A DNA stretch of 64,000 nt from JACRCG01 sp964524835 (GTDB taxonomy: Bacteria > Desulfobacterota > Desulfuromonadia > Geobacterales > Pseudopelobacteraceae). The stretch's first letter is position 1. The number at the start of each line of letters is the position of its first letter. Both the position numbers and the translations under genes were made by a program. The stretch is taken from assembly GCA_964524835.1 (NCBI GenBank), contig CAZGEG010000004.1, positions 62,001 through 126,000 of the forward strand, read 5' to 3'. Shown piece by piece: positions 20,403 through 31,981 of this stretch. The notes under the pieces were generated by a model. That model did no database searches and had not been told where the DNA came from. It was given only the letters and a program-made list of their open reading frames with translations.

Positions 20403-20523
20403 GGAAACGTCACTTTTCCGTTCTGGCTGTGTAAGTCTTCATAATCGGTTGTGCGGCGTAGCGCTGCTACGCCTCCGCCCGATTACTCGACAGCCTTGCC
20501 AGAACGAAAAATTGAGCGTTTCC
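20403..20523 (+). repeat. nested palindromic intergenic element, copy B
   Basis: This 121-bp palindrome lies between lldP and the dehydrogenase gene. The terminal arms 20403-20427 and 20498-20523 are nearly complementary (GGAAACG...CGTTCTGGC). Next come the inner AATCGG/CCGATT stem and the central GGCGTAGC-GCT-GCTACGCC hairpin. The reverse-strand core matches copy A at 7161-7274. The central stem shows an A-T to G-C pair exchange between copies. It lies in the same orientation to transcription as copy A. Confidence 0.82.
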
Positions 20524-20565
20524 GGGAACTGATGTTTTTTAACAAGAAACCAACAGGAGCATGCC

Positions 20566-23475
<2,910 letters not shown>

Positions 23476-23673
23476 CGTAATCAGCCGGTTCTTGCCGCAG
23501 TTCAAAATCATGCATCTGAACGAGATACCGGCGCGAAACATGGCAGGTTAAGCATAATAGGGCTGTTTTGAAGTGCCGTTATTCGTACCGGTTTCCTGTT
23601 ATGGTATTTAAATCAATTTTTAACTTCAGGCCATGCCGAGCAGGTTGCAGAAATACAGAAAATGCTATAAAAG

Positions 23674-23701
23674 AAGGGGTGCCGCGATGACACCCCTTTT
23701 T
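23674..23701 (+). terminator. terminator after the lldP-dehydrogenase operon
   Basis: AAGGGGTG pairs with CACCCCTT around a 9-nt loop, followed by a T run. It ends only about 15 bp before the regulator's ATG, so it separates the operon from, or limits read-through into, the GntR gene. Confidence 0.85.
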
Positions 23702-23715
23702 GATTGGATCAGAAC

Positions 23716-24438
23716 ATGAATTTTCAACCGATAAAACCGAAAAAAGTTTCAACACAGATAGCTGAACAGATTCGCACCTCGATCCTGGCCGGGGAGTTCG
23801 CACCGGGTGACAAACTGCCGCCGGAACGCGAACTGGCCGAGATGTTCGGGGTGTCCCGCCCCTCCGTGCGCGAAGCGCTGAACGTCCTGGCTTCGTCAGG
23901 TCTCGTCATGTCGTATCAGGGGGGGGGCACGGTTGTCATGTCCCTGGTGGAAACTTCCTCCTCAAATTCTCTGAGCGAGCTGATTCGTGTCCAGCAGGAT
24001 CGGGCTCTGGATGTTATCGAGGTGCGCAAATGCATGGAGTCGTGGACGGCCTATTACGCCGCCCAGCGTGCGCTCCCGGAGGATATCCGCCGCATGGAGG
24101 AGATCGTCACCGGCATGGAGCGCAATCTGGAGGGACTGCTCCCTTCGGAAGATCTTGACGCAAATCTTCACATAGTTATCGCCCGCGCCACCCACAATAT
24201 CGTCTGGCTGCACCTCATGCAGAGCCTGTTTGACGCGATGAAGGAGTTTCAGCAGAGCGTCTGGAGGGCCGTCTACATAACCAGCGAAGATCACCATCAA
24301 CTCTACCGGCATCACCGCAGCATATTCGAAGCGATCCGCTCGCGGGACGCCGAAGCCGCCCGTGAGGCGATGATGATGCACCTCACGTTTGCCGAACAGC
24401 GCAGCACGGCATACGTTTCAAAAAATCAATCTTTTTGA
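23716..24438 (+). CDS. FadR-subfamily GntR transcriptional regulator
   Basis: The 240-residue protein has an N-terminal winged helix (QIRTSILAGEFAPGDKLPPE, FGVSRPSVREALNVL) and an all-helical FCD ligand domain with metal-site His residues near DANLHIVIA and HHRSIFEAI. PdhR/LldR relatives bind TTGGTNNNACCAA, the form found at the sucC and lldP promoters here, so it is the likely lactate regulator. The wing is encoded by a run of nine G (23929-23937). There is no strong Shine-Dalgarno; ATG 23716 is preferred to TTG 23704. Confidence 0.92.
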   Translation: MNFQPIKPKKVSTQIAEQIRTSILAGEFAPGDKLPPERELAEMFGVSRPSVREALNVLASSGLVMSYQGGGTVVMSLVETSSSNSLSELIRVQQDRALDVIEVRKCMESWTAYYAAQRALPEDIRRMEEIVTGMERNLEGLLPSEDLDANLHIVIARATHNIVWLHLMQSLFDAMKEFQQSVWRAVYITSEDHHQLYRHHRSIFEAIRSRDAEAAREAMMMHLTFAEQRSTAYVSKNQSF

Positions 24439-24464
24439 GTGACTTACCTGTATGGAGAATATGC

Positions 24465-25010
24465 ATGCAGATCATCCCCACAACCATCCCCGACGTCCTG
24501 ATCCTGGAGCCGAAACTGTTCGGCGACGATCGCGGTTTCTTTTTTGAAAGCTTCAATGAACGCCGCTGGCGTGAACTGACCGGGATAGACTGCAACTTTG
24601 TTCAGCACAATCATTCGCGCTCGACCGGAGGCGTCCTGAGGGGACTGCATTACCAGATCCGGCAGCCGCAGGGAAAACTGGTGCGAGTCGTTGTTGGTGA
24701 GGTATTCGATGTGGCGGTTGACATCCGCCAGGGTTCACCCAGCTTTGGCCAATGGTTCGGCACCCTGCTTTCTGCAGAAAACAGGCTCCAGATGTGGGTG
24801 CCTCCCGGCTTTGCCCACGGCTTCTGCGTAACATCGGACGTTGCCGAGTTCCTCTATCTCACGACGGAGTATTATGCGCCGGAGCATGAACGCTGCATCA
24901 GGTGGGACGACCCGGGCCTGGCCATAAGCTGGCCGCTGCCGACAGAGCCGATTGTATCAGCCAAGGACCGCGATGGGCTGGCATTCAAGGACGCCGACCT
25001 GTTTCCCTGA
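24465..25010 (+). CDS. rmlC: dTDP-4-dehydrorhamnose 3,5-epimerase
   Basis: This 181-residue RmlC of usual length catalyses the third step of dTDP-rhamnose synthesis. Family motifs are LEPKLFGDDRGFFFESF, the catalytic-region RGLHYQ, VVGEVFDVAVDIR and VPPGFAHGF. GGAG lies before ATG 24465. The other rml genes are not in the window, so it is an orphan here, placed 26 bp after the GntR gene. Confidence 0.95.
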   Translation: MQIIPTTIPDVLILEPKLFGDDRGFFFESFNERRWRELTGIDCNFVQHNHSRSTGGVLRGLHYQIRQPQGKLVRVVVGEVFDVAVDIRQGSPSFGQWFGTLLSAENRLQMWVPPGFAHGFCVTSDVAEFLYLTTEYYAPEHERCIRWDDPGLAISWPLPTEPIVSAKDRDGLAFKDADLFP

Positions 25011-25144
25011 TCCGCTAGAACCTCCGGCGCTCGCTATCCAGCTTAAGCAACTTAACTGTTTTCTGGTAATGTGAACCTCTGCTAAAATATGCCGAGAAAT
25101 TCCGGACAGCTGAACCGTTGGTGTCGCACATCCAGGAGCCAGCC

Positions 25145-28100
25145 ATGAACTCCCCGCCATTCGTCGGCGCCGCCGGAAACAGCAAAAACAGCACATTGTT
25201 CCTTTTTGCCCTGATCGCACTCGGCCTGGTCGGCAACTATTTCAATTACCCCGTTTTTCTCAATATTGATTTCCTCTTCGGCGGCATCTTCGCCATGCTG
25301 GCGCTGCAATTCCTGGGTACTGGACGGGGCATTGTCGCCGCCGTCGTCATCGCTTCTTATACCTACTTCCTCTGGAATCACCCCTACGCTATCATCATCA
25401 TGACCGCCGAAGTGGCGTCCGTCGGCTGGCTGGTCACTCGCCGGAAAATCGGACTGGTGCTGGCTGACACGCTCTTCTGGCTGCTGGCAGGCATGCCGCT
25501 GGTTTACCTTTTCTACCATGTTGTCATGCATGTTCCTCCCGGCAATACCCTTATCGACATGACCAAGCAGGCGGTAAACGGCATCGCCAATGCACTGGTC
25601 GCCCGGCTGATCTTTACCGGTCTTGCTCTCCGTTCGCGCAGGCCGCTCATGTCGTACAGCGAGATTGTCTATAACCTGCTGGCCTTTTTCGTACTGTGTC
25701 CGGCCCTGATCATGCTTGCGGTCGGCAGCAGGACCGATTTCACCGAAACCGACCACCGTATACGTACATCGCTGATTCGTGACAGAGATCGTTTATCCCT
25801 GCGTCTGGAAACCTGGATGGTGAACAGGAAATTTTCGATTCTCACTCTGGCGGAAATGGCAGCGTTGAAGTCCCCGGACCAGATGCTGCCGTTTCTCGAG
25901 CAGGCAAAGAAATCTGATCACAATTTTCAGCGTATCGGGCTGATTGACAGAGGAGCGCTTTCCGTCGCCTCCTATCCGCTTGACGACGAGCTTGGGGAAA
26001 ACAACATCGGCATTAACTTCGCTGATCACCCCTTCATCCCGACGCTGAAACAGACACTCAAGCCGACCCTCTCGGAAGTCGTAATGAGCAGGATCGGCAC
26101 CCCCAAAGCTAGGGTCGCAATTCTGGCGCCGGTGTTGAACCGAGGCGAATACGACGGATTCGTCGCCGGCATCCTGGGCCTGGAGCAGGTACGAGAGCAT
26201 CTTGACAAGAATTCGCATGAGAATGCCATGCTCTACACACTGATTGATAAAAACGGCCGTGTCATAATGACCAACCGCACCGATCAAACGGTCATGTCCC
26301 CCTACATGCGCGGTAAAGGGATACTCACCTCCCTTGACAAAGACATCAGCCAATGGGTACCGACTGCGCTTCATAATACTCCGGCCTCGGAACGCTGGCA
26401 GAAATCATTTTATTCTGTGGAAACCACAATAGGCGACCTGGCGGAATGGAGGTTGATCCTGGACCAGCCGGTCGCGCCTTTCCAGAGGTTGCTCTACAGC
26501 AACTACACCGGCAAACTGTCCCTGCTGTTCCTTATTTTGCTCGTAGCATTGGCACTGGCTGAATTATTGAGCCGCCGGTTTATTGTCACGCTCAAAAAAC
26601 TGCGGCTGATCTCCCATGACCTTCCTGTCAGGTTGGAAATGGATAACAATGAAATCGCCTGGCCGGAAAGCAGCATTAAGGAAACCAGCCACCTGATCAG
26701 CAATTTCAGGGAGATGGCTGAGTCACTGTCGGCGCAGTTCTTTGAGATCCGGCAGATCAATGAATCACTGGAGCAGCGGGTGGAGGAGCGAACGGCTGAG
26801 CTGCGGGCCAGCGAAGAGCGGTTCCGAAGCCTGTTCGAGAAAATTCATATCGTCGCACTCATCATCGATCCGAAAGACGGGTCTATAGTAGACGCAAATA
26901 TTGCCGCATCAGCGTTTTATGGGTGGTCAATCGATGAGCTGCGGGCGAAGAGGATCACCGACATCAACATCATGTCGGCTGTGGAAATCCAGAAGGAAAT
27001 GGAGGTGGCGAAAGAGGAACAGAGCACTCGCTTCCAGTTTCGTCATTGCAGGGCGGACGGCTCGATCAGTAACGTTGAAGTTTATTCCGGACCGATCAGC
27101 CATGGCGGGAAAAATCTGCTCTATTCCGTCGTGCATGATATAACCGAGCGAAAAAAGGCGGAAGAAGCACTCAGAAAATCAGAATCGCTCTACCACTCTC
27201 TGGTCGAGACTTCTCAAGATCTGATCTGGCAATGTGATGCCGACAGAAGGTATACGTATCTCAATCTTGCCTGGGAGCAGGTTTTTGGCTATGAACTGGA
27301 TGAAATGCTGGGCAGGAGGTTCACAGATTTTCAATCATCCGCCAGCGCCGAAAATGACCTGAAATTGTACCAGTTGCTAATGGAGGGAAATTCGGTCAAT
27401 GGCTTTGAAACTACCCATATCGGGAAAGCAGGCAATGAAATACATCTGGTTTTCAATGCCCTTTTTATGAGCGATGAAAACGGAAACATAATCGGCACGA
27501 GCGGCACTGCATACGACATCACCGAACGAAAGCGGGCGGAAGACGAGCTTCGCCAGGCCAAGGCGGATGCCGAAGCCGCCAGCACCGCCAAAAGCCGGTT
27601 CCTCGCCAACATGAGCCACGAGATCCGCACTCCCATGAATGGTGTCATCGGCCTGACAGAACTGCTGCTGGGTACGGAACTGACCGAAGAACAACGCGAG
27701 TATGCCGAACTGGTCAAGCTGTCCGGCAGGAACCTGGTGCAACTGCTCAGCGACATTCTCGATCTCTCCAAAATCGAAGCACACAAGGTTGAACTCGAAA
27801 TACGGGATTTTGATCTGCAAACGGAATTAACCGGCACGGCCAATTTCCTTTCTCTGCGTGCCCGTGAAAAAGGGCTGGAACTGGGCTTACTGATCGACCC
27901 CGATGTCCCGCTGCTCCTGAAGGGTGACGCGGGCCGTCTGCGCCAGATCATCACCAACCTGATCGGCAACGCCATCAAGTTTACCTTCAGGGGCTCCATC
28001 TCGCTGCAGGTCCGCACAGAGACGGAGGATGACCGGTTCACGACCTTGTGTTTCCTGGTGCGCGACAGCGGCATCGGCATTGCGGCAGACAAGCTGGAAA

Positions 28101-29140
28101 CAATATTCAAGCCGTTCACACAGGCTGACGGATCCACGACCCGTAAATTCGGCGGCACCGGACTGGGGCTGACTATCTCGCGTCAGCTTGCCGAACTGAT
28201 GGGGGGGAGTGTCGGTGTCGAGAGTGCCGAAGGTGAAGGTTCTACATTCTGGTTTACCGTTGTTTTGGAGAAACAGACAAATACCCCCCTCCTGTTGGAG
28301 GAGTATAAATCTTCCTCCCCCAGCGGGGGAAGGGTGGGGAGCGGGAGCCACCGCACCGCCGCCCGTCTGCTTCTTGTCGAGGATGACTCGACCAACCAAA
28401 AGGTGACACAGTCGATTCTGGTAAAGTGCGGTTATCAGGTGGATGTGGCGGACAATGGCCGCGAGGCGCTTGCATCACTGGAGCGGAACGACTATGCCCT
28501 TGTACTGATGGACTGTATGATGCCGGTGATGAACGGCTTTGAAGCGACAGCTGTCATCCGCGATCCGGCTTCGGCGGTCAGAAACCATGGAATACCGGTG
28601 ATCGCCCTTACGGCAAACGCAATGCGGGAAGACCGCATTGGCTGCCTTGATGCGGGGATGGATGATTACCTGAGCAAACCGCTTGAGATTGGGGAACTGC
28701 TGGGAATGCTGGAGAAGTGGTTGTCGTTCGGTTCCGCTCCGGAAACGGCCGTCCAGATACCGATCACGTGTGCAGAAGCAAAGCCGGGAGCCGTTTTCGA
28801 CCGGAACGAGTTTGTTCGGCGAAATTGCGGCGATCTCGAGCTTTCCCGGGATGTGGCGATCATTTTTACTGACCACCGTCCGGAATATACCGAATCGATC
28901 CGCATCGCCGTGGCCGCACGCGATGCGGATGCACTTCGCCGGGCGGCACACAAACTGAGAGGGGCTTCGGTAAATCTAGCCCTGCCGCTGCTGGCTGAAA
29001 CGGTCGGCGCCATCGAAGCGGCAGCCGCAGCCGGTGATATGGAAAAGGCCGGAGAGCTGCTGCCGGAGTTGGAGGATCGTTTCGATCAGGCGGAAAGGGA
29101 GATTCGGGAACTGCTTGGTGCTCCCGGAGAAAAGGGCTAA
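25145..29140 (+). CDS. large membrane hybrid histidine kinase (TM-sensor-PAS-PAS-HisKA-HATPase-REC-Hpt)
   Basis: The protein has 1331 residues from ATG 25145 (AGGAG upstream). The N terminus has about six hydrophobic segments, then a large extracytoplasmic Cache-like sensor region, another membrane segment, a coiled coil and two PAS domains. HisKA follows (FLANMSHEIRTPMNG), then HATPase (GTGLGLTISRQLAELMGG), a receiver (VLMDCMMPVMNGFEA) and a C-terminal Hpt domain (RAAHKLRGASVNLA). It is an orphan phosphorelay kinase with no response regulator adjacent. The linker between HATPase and REC is encoded by a palindromic GC-rich repeat (28288-28333). Confidence 0.93.
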   Translation: MNSPPFVGAAGNSKNSTLFLFALIALGLVGNYFNYPVFLNIDFLFGGIFAMLALQFLGTGRGIVAAVVIASYTYFLWNHPYAIIIMTAEVASVGWLVTRRKIGLVLADTLFWLLAGMPLVYLFYHVVMHVPPGNTLIDMTKQAVNGIANALVARLIFTGLALRSRRPLMSYSEIVYNLLAFFVLCPALIMLAVGSRTDFTETDHRIRTSLIRDRDRLSLRLETWMVNRKFSILTLAEMAALKSPDQMLPFLEQAKKSDHNFQRIGLIDRGALSVASYPLDDELGENNIGINFADHPFIPTLKQTLKPTLSEVVMSRIGTPKARVAILAPVLNRGEYDGFVAGILGLEQVREHLDKNSHENAMLYTLIDKNGRVIMTNRTDQTVMSPYMRGKGILTSLDKDISQWVPTALHNTPASERWQKSFYSVETTIGDLAEWRLILDQPVAPFQRLLYSNYTGKLSLLFLILLVALALAELLSRRFIVTLKKLRLISHDLPVRLEMDNNEIAWPESSIKETSHLISNFREMAESLSAQFFEIRQINESLEQRVEERTAELRASEERFRSLFEKIHIVALIIDPKDGSIVDANIAASAFYGWSIDELRAKRITDINIMSAVEIQKEMEVAKEEQSTRFQFRHCRADGSISNVEVYSGPISHGGKNLLYSVVHDITERKKAEEALRKSESLYHSLVETSQDLIWQCDADRRYTYLNLAWEQVFGYELDEMLGRRFTDFQSSASAENDLKLYQLLMEGNSVNGFETTHIGKAGNEIHLVFNALFMSDENGNIIGTSGTAYDITERKRAEDELRQAKADAEAASTAKSRFLANMSHEIRTPMNGVIGLTELLLGTELTEEQREYAELVKLSGRNLVQLLSDILDLSKIEAHKVELEIRDFDLQTELTGTANFLSLRAREKGLELGLLIDPDVPLLLKGDAGRLRQIITNLIGNAIKFTFRGSISLQVRTETEDDRFTTLCFLVRDSGIGIAADKLETIFKPFTQADGSTTRKFGGTGLGLTISRQLAELMGGSVGVESAEGEGSTFWFTVVLEKQTNTPLLLEEYKSSSPSGGRVGSGSHRTAARLLLVEDDSTNQKVTQSILVKCGYQVDVADNGREALASLERNDYALVLMDCMMPVMNGFEATAVIRDPASAVRNHGIPVIALTANAMREDRIGCLDAGMDDYLSKPLEIGELLGMLEKWLSFGSAPETAVQIPITCAEAKPGAVFDRNEFVRRNCGDLELSRDVAIIFTDHRPEYTESIRIAVAARDADALRRAAHKLRGASVNLALPLLAETVGAIEAAAAAGDMEKAGELLPELEDRFDQAEREIRELLGAPGEKG
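28288..28333. repeat. palindromic repeat inside kinase coding sequence
   Basis: Two hairpins, CCTCC-TGTT-GGAGG and CCCCC-AGC-GGGGG, are followed by a G-rich AAGGGTGGGG tail. The pattern resembles intergenic REP-type repeats, yet the frame stays open and encodes a Ser/Gly-rich linker (SSSPSGGRVGSGS) between the catalytic and receiver domains. Confidence 0.5.
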
Positions 29141-29319
29141 TACTGTAATATTGTTGCACAGTGCCATGCTGCCCATAGCGCTCATCTTGCTGCTGCACAA
29201 CGTAATTACGAGAGGACCAGGAAGACCGCCGGCTGGATCACGGGTGTGCATTCCTAATCTCTTGATTTATCTTTGTTTTAGTTTACTATCGACAATACAG
29301 AATTAACGGGAGGAAATGT

Positions 29320-30480
29320 ATGGCAAAAGTTCTCGTGCCGATGGCTGCGGGTTTTGAAGAAATTGAGGCCCTGACGGTAGTTGACATACTCCGCAGAGCT
29401 GACATAGATGTCGTTCTCGCGGGCCTTCAGCCTGGATCTGTTGCAGGGGCACATAATATATGCATTCTCACCGACACCACGATTGATTCTGTCGATGCGG
29501 GCGATTTCGACATGATCGTCCTCCCGGGCGGGCAACCGGGCAGTGACAATCTCAACGCGGATCCGCGCATTCACGCGCTCCTTGCTGAGTTCGCAGCCAA
29601 AGAAAAATTGATCGGCGCGATATGCGCAGCCCCAATCGTACTAGCTGCGGCAGGGCTTCTGAGCGGTAAGAAAGCGACCTGTTACCCGTCATACAGTGAT
29701 CGTCTGCATGGCGTAATGTACGAGGAGTCACCGGTCGTCAGTGACGGTACAATCATTACCAGCCGGGGGCCGGGAACAGCAGTAAATTTCGGGATTGAAA
29801 TCGCTGCCCGTCTCGCAGGCCGTCACGTGGCGGATGCCGTTGCCAAAGCCATGCTGGTTCCGGACAAGCGGCAGGAAATATGGAACCCCTATTTATTTAA
29901 CAGCATTATTCAGGCCCTTCTGGGCGCATTGGAGCTTAAAGACAGCTATACACAGGGGCAGGCACGCAGGGTTGCGGAATACTGCCTGAGCATCGGATCA
30001 AAACTGCAGCTGCCCATACTCGAGATGCGCGACCTTTATCTGGGAGCGATGCTCCATGACATCGGCAAGTACAACACTGCCGAAGATGTCCTCAACAAAC
30101 CCGACAGCCTCAACCTTCGCGAAGAAACGCTGACACGGGAGCATACCCTGAAAGGAACTCTCTTTGTCGTGGGGATCAATGATTTGAGCCATATCGGCCC
30201 GACAATCCTCCATCACCATGAACATTGGGACGGCACCGGTTATCCCGGGCGGTTGAAAGGAGAGCAGATTCCCCTTCATGCCCGTATCGTTGCCGTTGCG
30301 GATTCGTTCGACGCCATGATCTCAAACCGCTCCTATCGGGACGGACTTGACAAGGAGGCCGCACTGCGGGAACTTGTAAAGAAGAAAGGTTCGCAGTTTG
30401 ATCCGTTTATAGTTGATGTCTTTATTGAGTGTCTGAACGATTCTCCGTTCGAGATGAAAGATTTCAGCTATTACTTCTAG
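29320..30480 (+). CDS. DJ-1/PfpI domain fused to HD-GYP domain
   Basis: This 386-residue fusion has two parts. Residues 1 to about 185 are a DJ-1/PfpI domain with the GFEEIEA glutamate and nucleophile elbow GAICAAP (Cys102). Residues about 200-386 are an HD-GYP domain with HDIGK (His246-Asp247), HHHEHWDGTGYPGR (GYP at 307-309) and VAVADSFDAM. HD-GYP proteins hydrolyse c-di-GMP; DJ-1 proteins are glyoxalase, chaperone or stress-sensing hydrolases. No signal peptide is present. GGGAGG precedes the ATG. The frame is continuous with no stop between domains, so it looks like a true fusion. Confidence 0.93.
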   Translation: MAKVLVPMAAGFEEIEALTVVDILRRADIDVVLAGLQPGSVAGAHNICILTDTTIDSVDAGDFDMIVLPGGQPGSDNLNADPRIHALLAEFAAKEKLIGAICAAPIVLAAAGLLSGKKATCYPSYSDRLHGVMYEESPVVSDGTIITSRGPGTAVNFGIEIAARLAGRHVADAVAKAMLVPDKRQEIWNPYLFNSIIQALLGALELKDSYTQGQARRVAEYCLSIGSKLQLPILEMRDLYLGAMLHDIGKYNTAEDVLNKPDSLNLREETLTREHTLKGTLFVVGINDLSHIGPTILHHHEHWDGTGYPGRLKGEQIPLHARIVAVADSFDAMISNRSYRDGLDKEAALRELVKKKGSQFDPFIVDVFIECLNDSPFEMKDFSYYF

Positions 30481-30550
30481 AAGTACATGTTTTCAAGCAG
30501 CACTGCTGTTTCTTGTTACGATCAATTACACCAAAAGGAGAATAATCATT

Positions 30551-30862
30551 ATGAGACTGACTTCCTCACTGTTCGCAGCGCTTCTGGTGATAATCGGGTT
30601 ACCACTTGCTGTTCTGGGTGCGGAAACCCCGGAAAATGTCGGCCCTGCCATAATCAAACTTAAAATGGGCGACAAAACCATGGAATTTCAACACCTGAAA
30701 CATCAAACTCTTAATGACAGCGAATGCTTTCACTGTCACAAGCCCCAGGAATGGAAGATTAAACAATGGGACAAGGAAGTAGCACACCAGATATGCATTT
30801 CCTGCCACGATCTTAACGAAAAAGGACCGGTGGAATGTAAGGGATGTCACACAACCAAATGA
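30551..30862 (+). CDS. periplasmic triheme cytochrome c (c7-like)
   Basis: This 103-residue protein has a signal peptide (about residues 1-23) and three CXXCH heme sites: CFHCH 59-63, CISCH 82-86 and CKGCH 96-100. Size and heme count resemble the c7 cytochromes of Geobacter (PpcA type), which carry electrons across the periplasm; extra His residues (HLKH, AHQ) could be distal ligands. AAGGAG precedes the ATG. The spacing between hemes 1 and 2 is longer than in PpcA, so it may be a divergent member. Confidence 0.9.
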   Translation: MRLTSSLFAALLVIIGLPLAVLGAETPENVGPAIIKLKMGDKTMEFQHLKHQTLNDSECFHCHKPQEWKIKQWDKEVAHQICISCHDLNEKGPVECKGCHTTK

Positions 30863-31018
30863 AAAAATTTCTGGTACACTAATGTCATAAAACGTAAAAG
30901 TCGCGGAGCGTTAATGCAGTCGGTTCACCGCCGAGGCGATCCTTTTCGGAAGAGCCGGTAACAAAACGCATTGTCAGTCACCTGTAGGGTGTACCCAACA
31001 AGAACATAGGAGGATATC

Positions 31019-31843
31019 ATGCAAGAACTGCTCAACAAAACGTCTATTCGAACCACCCTCGTGCTTTCCCTTTCCTGTTCATTGGCTCTGCTGACTACCG
31101 CCTGCGGAGGCGGAGGCGGAGGCGGTGACGGAGCGCCGGCACCCGTTGCTCCCGTGACTGTCACCAGGCAGGCCACGCTGACCACTGCCCAGGAGGTGCC
31201 GGCAGCGTCCCTGCCTGACGCAGCCGCCACTAATCCCGGCGGAACCGCCAGCTTCACCCTCTATTCCACCAACAAGCTCCGCGGCTCCATGACACTGACC
31301 GGATTCACCCTCTCCGGCACCCCCCCGACTGCGGCGGTTACCGCCGCTCACATTCATGACGGCGATATCGGACTGGCACCGGCAAATAATATTGTAAAAG
31401 CCTTGGTAGCCGATGCCGACAAAGTCGTCTGGAGCCTGCCGGCCAACACCACACTGACGGATGCCCAGGTGGCCAGGTTCAAGGCGGGCGGATATTACGT
31501 CAACGCCCATACCGTCGCAAACGGTCTCGGCTTGGTCCGCGGTCAGCTGATATCGTTTGCCGATAACATCCAGGCGATATTCACTGCAAATTGCGTTGGT
31601 TGCCATTTCACGGGTAATACTGTGGCGGCCCCCATGTCGTTAGCGGCGGGAGAGTCATACGCAAATCTTGTGAGCTTGGCCGGTACCCGGGTGATTGCGG
31701 GTGATTCCGCCAACAGCAGCTTGTTCAGGAGGGTCAGCGGCACGACCGCCGGACCGCAGATGCCTCTTAACGGGAGCGCACTTAGCACCAACAATCAGAA
31801 CCTGATAAAGATGTGGATTGATATGGGCGCTAAAAACAACTAG
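31019..31843 (+). CDS. CHRD-domain lipoprotein with a C-terminal heme motif
   Basis: The 274-residue protein has a lipoprotein signal (LTTAC, Cys29) followed by seven glycines. A CHRD domain follows (VTRQATLTTAQEVP, AAHIHDGDIG, YVNAHT). The C-terminal domain has one heme site, CVGCH at 192-196, and a possible distal Met in a PQMPLNG motif. CHRD is a beta-sandwich domain first named in chordin. The combination suggests an outer-membrane- or periplasm-anchored electron carrier; the role is unknown. AGGAGG precedes the start. It is followed by a terminator. Confidence 0.9.
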   Translation: MQELLNKTSIRTTLVLSLSCSLALLTTACGGGGGGGDGAPAPVAPVTVTRQATLTTAQEVPAASLPDAAATNPGGTASFTLYSTNKLRGSMTLTGFTLSGTPPTAAVTAAHIHDGDIGLAPANNIVKALVADADKVVWSLPANTTLTDAQVARFKAGGYYVNAHTVANGLGLVRGQLISFADNIQAIFTANCVGCHFTGNTVAAPMSLAAGESYANLVSLAGTRVIAGDSANSSLFRRVSGTTAGPQMPLNGSALSTNNQNLIKMWIDMGAKNN

Positions 31844-31886
31844 TTAAAATTGCGTCAGCTCGTTTCAATACCAAAAGCAACTAAAA

Positions 31887-31922
31887 TAATAAGCCCCGAA
31901 GTGTCAAGCTTCGGGGCTTATT
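31887..31922. terminator. bidirectional terminator
   Basis: AATAAGCCCCGAAG pairs perfectly with CTTCGGGGCTTATT (14 bp) across an 8-nt loop. It lies between the convergent CHRD lipoprotein and topoisomerase genes. Confidence 0.88.
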
Positions 31923-31981
31923 ACGTGGATTCGAAAGGGGGATTCAGGCTTCCCCTTGTGCCGCGGACCTGAATTGGCAGT

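Noticed and set aside
30863..31018. GC-rich leader before the CHRD lipoprotein gene as a possible c-di-GMP (GEMM) riboswitch
   Set aside because: The conserved GEMM blocks (GGCAAACC, GACGCAAAGC) are absent and no convincing two-stem fold was found.
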